Source: CAWELS01 sp964468205
GTDB lineage: Bacteria; Acidobacteriota; Terriglobia; Bryobacterales; Bryobacteraceae
Assembly: GCA_964468205.1 (NCBI GenBank)
Contig: CAYXVG010000072.1
Coordinates: forward strand, 1-28,156
Length of the DNA stretch: 28,156 nt
Direction: 5' to 3'
Under the pieces are notes generated by a model. It saw only the letters and a list, made by a program, of their open reading frames with translations. It was not told where the DNA came from and searched no databases. This document shows, piece by piece, positions 25,044 through 28,156 of this stretch (position 1 is the stretch's first letter; the number at the start of each line of letters is the position of its first letter). The translations under genes and the position numbers were made by a program.

Positions 25044-26356
25044 TTCTCGGTCCTCGTTGACGCCGCGGAGACCGACGCTTCCGACACTCCCTCGCGTGCA
25101 AACCAGTTGAAGTCCATCAGAGCAACCTGGAAACCGTCGGCCAGAGCCTTCCCGGCTCCGAAGAAGTTCCCGTCAGTCACATCGACGCTTCCTGCGTCTG
25201 TGATGTGGTCCTGCAAGACGGTCTTTGACTGCATCCAAAGAGCCATCCGGTAGCGTCCGGGGGCAAGATGGACTCTCGGGATGTCGAGCACGAGTTCACC
25301 GTCTCGGGGAACAAGTGGAATCTCATGCCCGAGCAGTTTGCTGTCAAGGTGCATGATGCGCTGGTCGTACGTGTCGAGAATCGTAACCGATATCCGGATG
25401 CTACTCATATCCCAATCGGACGCTACTCCAAACACAATCTTGCCCGGGTGCCCGGAGACAAGCCCGGGACATTCTTCACCATCGCCGTTCTCAAAACGAA
25501 TGGAGCGGAACTTGATTTCTCCTGCGCCGCGGCGGTCGCCGATCAGAAGCAGGTCCGCCGAGGGGCCCGAGTAGGCGCTCGTCAGGTACGCATGCACCAC
25601 CTTTTCGGTACTGCCGGTCATCTCGACCGCACCGCCATTGAGCAAGACGGCCGAGGTGCAAAGTTGACGGACGGCGGCCATGTTGTGGCTCACGAATAGA
25701 ACCGTCCGGCCGGTGCGGGCCACCTCGCCCATCTTGCCAGTGCATTTCCTCTGGAACTTTGCGTCTCCAACGGCGAGCACTTCGTCCACGAGAAGGATCT
25801 CGGGCTCCATGTGGGCCGCCACCGCGAAGGCGAGCCGCAGGTACATTCCGCTCGAATAGAACTTCACGGGGGTTTCCGCGAACTCCTCTATTTCGGCGAA
25901 CTCCAGAATCTGGTCGTACTTCTTGGTGATTTCGCCGCGCGTCATACCCAGGATCGCGCCGTTTAAGAAGACGTTCTCCCGGCCCGTCAGTTCTGGGTGG
26001 AAGCCGGTACCGACTTCGAGGAGCGAACCGACCCGGCCGTGTATCTCCGCGTATCCCTTCGTCGGTTCAGTAATCCTGGAGAGGATCTTGAGCAGAGTAC
26101 TCTTACCCGCCCCGTTTCTCCCGATGACTCCAAGCACCTCGCCCTGCCTGACCTGGAGACTCACGTCCCGCAGAGCCCAGATCGACTGCTTGGAGTGGTT
26201 CTTGGACGCCTGTCCTTTCAGCCTCCGTCCAACGTATCGGAATGGCGCCGTGGCGGCGGACGCAAGAGTATCGCGAAGCGTTCGATATCGCTCTTGCCGG
26301 GCTCCTATCCGATACTGCTTCCAGATTCCCGCCGCAACTAGCGCTGTTTCCCGCAA
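25040..26356 (-). CDS. ABC transporter ATP-binding protein, Wzt-like with C-terminal domain
   Basis: This approximately 438-residue cytoplasmic ATPase belongs to the polysaccharide/teichoic-acid exporter type. Visible motifs are Walker A GRNGAGKSTLL, the LLEVGTGFHPELTGRENVFLN region typical of Wzt/TagH, signature YSSGMYLRLAFAVA, Walker B ILLVDEVLAVGD and the switch His in FVSHNM. After about residue 280 a C-terminal beta domain follows (IKFRSIRFENGDG through LAPGRYRMALWMQ). It resembles the glycan-recognition domain of Wzt proteins. No permease (Wzm) gene is in the window; it may lie beyond 28156. I chose TTG 26356 because AGGGAG lies about 7 nt upstream and the asnB stop is adjacent; TTG 26386 in the same frame is an alternative. 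It overlaps the next gene by 4 nt. Confidence 0.87.
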   Translation of the reverse strand: MRETALVAAGIWKQYRIGARQERYRTLRDTLASAATAPFRYVGRRLKGQASKNHSKQSIWALRDVSLQVRQGEVLGVIGRNGAGKSTLLKILSRITEPTKGYAEIHGRVGSLLEVGTGFHPELTGRENVFLNGAILGMTRGEITKKYDQILEFAEIEEFAETPVKFYSSGMYLRLAFAVAAHMEPEILLVDEVLAVGDAKFQRKCTGKMGEVARTGRTVLFVSHNMAAVRQLCTSAVLLNGGAVEMTGSTEKVVHAYLTSAYSGPSADLLLIGDRRGAGEIKFRSIRFENGDGEECPGLVSGHPGKIVFGVASDWDMSSIRISVTILDTYDQRIMHLDSKLLGHEIPLVPRDGELVLDIPRVHLAPGRYRMALWMQSKTVLQDHITDAGSVDVTDGNFFGAGKALADGFQVALMDFNWFAREGVSEASVSAASTRTEK

Positions 26357-26357
26357 C

Positions 26358-28076
26358 TCAGACTCCCTGCTCCGTAGCGATTCCAAGATTCACCCATTGC
26401 CAAACAAAGAAGCTATTGTCACTCTCCCCGCGGCAGAAGCCGGCGAATGCGCGCCTGACCGTATCCGGATCCAGCCACTCTCCGCCCCGCGCCTCCAACG
26501 CCTGCTCGATCTTCTCCGCGGTCCAGTTTCGAAGCGGCCCGCGCAGCCACTCACGTTGAGGTGTCTGGAGCGGCCGCTTGGGCGCTAGAACGACGTCATC
26601 GGGCACGATCTTCCCCGCCAACTGCCTGAGCAACCACTTGCGGTTGGTGTCGCCGATCTTCCGCTCCGGGATCTGTCGAAGTGACAGTTCGACAAGTCGA
26701 TGATCGAGGAACGGCTCTCGCAACTCGGTTGATACCCGCATTGAAATGCGATCGTTGAAGCGCAGGGCGCGCGGTATCTTCGTGTAACGAATATCCCGAT
26801 ACTGTTGGTTTCGGAGGAGATCCGGAAAGGGCTTTGGAAAGTCCGATCTTTCGGCGAGGTCCCTGAACTCCTTGACCAGGCACTCGGGCCGGACCGGGGA
26901 ATCGGATGTGCCCTGAACGGTCCGGTTCCCATTCTTTCCGTAGTAATCGTAGCCGGCCCACTGTTCGTCCATGCCCTGGCCATCCAGCACCACAAACGTT
27001 CCACTCTGGCGAGCCCGGTCAAACAGCTTGGCATAGGCTAGCGTGGGAAGACCGCCGAATGGCTCATCCTGCGCCTTATGTACAGACTCGGCAAGTGCCG
27101 GCACTTCTTGCGAGCTGAGTTCGGATACGTCCAGCGGATGCTTGGTCCGGGCAAGCATCCGGCGGACCCAAGGCAATTCATCGTAGTTGCTGTCGCCGGT
27201 AACGAACGTGAAAGCGGCGACATCGCTGCCCGCCCCCTGCACGGTCTGGACCAGCCCCAGGAGTAATGAGGAGTCCAGCCCGCCACTCAGGTTCACGCCC
27301 ACCGGAACATCCGCGCGAAACCGAAGTCGGACACTCTGCTCGAGAATTGATCCGTACTCTTCCAAAACGCTTTCCGTGTCTCGCGAATCGAAATCCACAC
27401 CGCTGCGCGTCGCGACGTCGTACCATTTGCTGATCGCCGTCCGGCCCCGGGTCCAGTTTAGGTAGTGGCCGGGGGGGACACTCTCAACGCCTTTCCAGAA
27501 CGTCGAGCTGTTGTGGTCATAGGAGCCGTGTGCGAGATAACTCGCCCAGCTCTGTGCGTTTGCTTCGCGGGGGAGTCCGGCCGCATGCAGAGCTTTGATC
27601 TCGCTGGCAAGCATGAGCGCCCCGTTCCCGTCGTTTGCATAGTACAGCGGCTTGACGCCGAATCGGTCCCGGGCGGCAAACAAGGTCTGCGAGGAACTGT
27701 CCCAGATGGCGAAGGAGAACATCCCGATAAACCGGTCCAGGCATTCCTTTCCCCACCGCTCGTAGGCCGCCAGTATGACTTCCGTGTCGGTTCCACTCTT
27801 AAATTTGTAGTCCGTTAACTGTGCCCTAAGCTCAACGTAGTTGTAGATCTCGCCGTTGAAGGCAATCCACAAGCGACCGGACGCGTCGGCCATCGGTTGG
27901 TGACCCGCCGCGGAGAGGTCCATGATCGACAGCCGGTTGTGGCCCAAACCAGCGATCTTGCCAGGGTCGATGTAGATCCCCGAATCATCCGGTCCGCGGT
28001 GGCGCAGGCAAGCAACCATCGCGGCTAACTGATGTTGGGTCCAGCCGGGGCCAAAGATGCCGGAGATTCCGCACAT
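26358..28076 (-). CDS. asnB: Asparagine synthase (glutamine-hydrolysing), AsnB type
   Basis: This 572-residue class II glutamine amidotransferase has the catalytic Cys2 after Met1 (MCGISGIFG), RHRGPDDSG (25-33), FNGEIYNY (73-80, with Asn74) and Asp97. The synthetase domain carries the PP-loop LSGGLDSS at 263-270 and WAGYDYYG-type motifs further on. Glutamine-derived ammonia is transferred to an activated carboxylate. AsnB homologues in polysaccharide loci, such as WbpS of Pseudomonas O-antigens, amidate uronic-acid sugars. Given the neighbours, that role is as likely as asparagine synthesis. It is the first gene of the visible cluster. It may overlap the ABC ATPase gene by 29 nt if the upstream TTG start is used. 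Confidence 0.9.
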   Translation of the reverse strand: MCGISGIFGPGWTQHQLAAMVACLRHRGPDDSGIYIDPGKIAGLGHNRLSIMDLSAAGHQPMADASGRLWIAFNGEIYNYVELRAQLTDYKFKSGTDTEVILAAYERWGKECLDRFIGMFSFAIWDSSSQTLFAARDRFGVKPLYYANDGNGALMLASEIKALHAAGLPREANAQSWASYLAHGSYDHNSSTFWKGVESVPPGHYLNWTRGRTAISKWYDVATRSGVDFDSRDTESVLEEYGSILEQSVRLRFRADVPVGVNLSGGLDSSLLLGLVQTVQGAGSDVAAFTFVTGDSNYDELPWVRRMLARTKHPLDVSELSSQEVPALAESVHKAQDEPFGGLPTLAYAKLFDRARQSGTFVVLDGQGMDEQWAGYDYYGKNGNRTVQGTSDSPVRPECLVKEFRDLAERSDFPKPFPDLLRNQQYRDIRYTKIPRALRFNDRISMRVSTELREPFLDHRLVELSLRQIPERKIGDTNRKWLLRQLAGKIVPDDVVLAPKRPLQTPQREWLRGPLRNWTAEKIEQALEARGGEWLDPDTVRRAFAGFCRGESDNSFFVWQWVNLGIATEQGV

Positions 28077-28156
28077 AGAAGTCTGTTGGATCCCGTTCTA
28101 GGCGCTAAGAGCGGACGCAAAAACAACTAACACTTCGCAGTCGTAAGTAAAACAGA
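28077..28156 (-). promoter_or_regulatory. Upstream region of asnB (possible promoter, weak)
   Basis: The 80 nt before the asnB ATG are richer in A+T than the coding region. On the minus strand, TTGTTT is followed after about 17 nt by GCCTAG, a poor match to a sigma-70 -35/-10 pair. No clear ribosome site precedes the ATG (GGGA lies about 15 nt upstream). The window ends here, so the true start of the transcript cannot be judged. Confidence 0.15.

Noticed and set aside
1..28156. CRISPR array, tRNA or rRNA genes, tandem repeats
   Set aside because: I saw no regularly spaced repeats, no tRNA-like cloverleaf with conserved T-loop and no rRNA signature on either strand by eye. A tRNAscan or Infernal run would settle it.

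Overview
The window looks like one long surface-polysaccharide biosynthesis locus (O-antigen, capsule or exopolysaccharide) from a G+C-rich bacterium. All 20 intact genes lie on the minus strand and run from about 28.1 kb down to 1.4 kb. A decayed insertion-sequence block follows the last gene. The transposase remnant resembles 'integrase core domain' elements that I associate with Acidobacteriota (Solibacter/Bryobacter type). That is a tentative impression of the host, not a demonstrated assignment. I see no rRNA, tRNA or CRISPR array.

Layout in transcription order (right to left): an AsnB-type glutamine amidotransferase; a Wzt-like ABC ATPase with a C-terminal extension; two glycosyltransferases or GT-B-like proteins, a GT4 and a GT2 (25.0-20.1 kb); a 253-bp gap; a SAM methyltransferase; a membrane-anchored parallel beta-helix protein; a GT4; an HddA-like GHMP sugar kinase; a GT4; an O-antigen ligase/polymerase; a GT4; a CapK/PaaK-like adenylate-forming enzyme; a WbuB-like GT4; a WbpV-like SDR; a 989-residue fusion of a WecA/WbpL-type phosphoglycosyltransferase with a WbpM/CapD-type protein; a formyltransferase; two NodB polysaccharide deacetylases; and a GalE-like epimerase.

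Most junctions overlap by 4-29 nt (ATGA, GTGA and TTGA types) or are only a few tens of bases apart. The genes therefore look like one translationally coupled operon, or two if the 253-bp gap holds a promoter. The fusion protein and the SDR would start the repeat unit on undecaprenyl phosphate. The GTs would extend it, and the ligase/polymerase and ABC ATPase point to polymerisation or transfer and export. The deacetylases, formyltransferase, amidotransferase, methyltransferase and beta-helix protein would decorate or trim it. No flippase (Wzx) or ABC permease (Wzm) is in the window, so the locus continues outside it.

The most unusual item is the fusion protein. Its C-terminal dehydratase-like domain keeps the nucleotide-binding glycine motif but has lost the residues expected for catalysis. 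The formyltransferase also lacks the usual catalytic Asn, and it sits next to two deacetylases.
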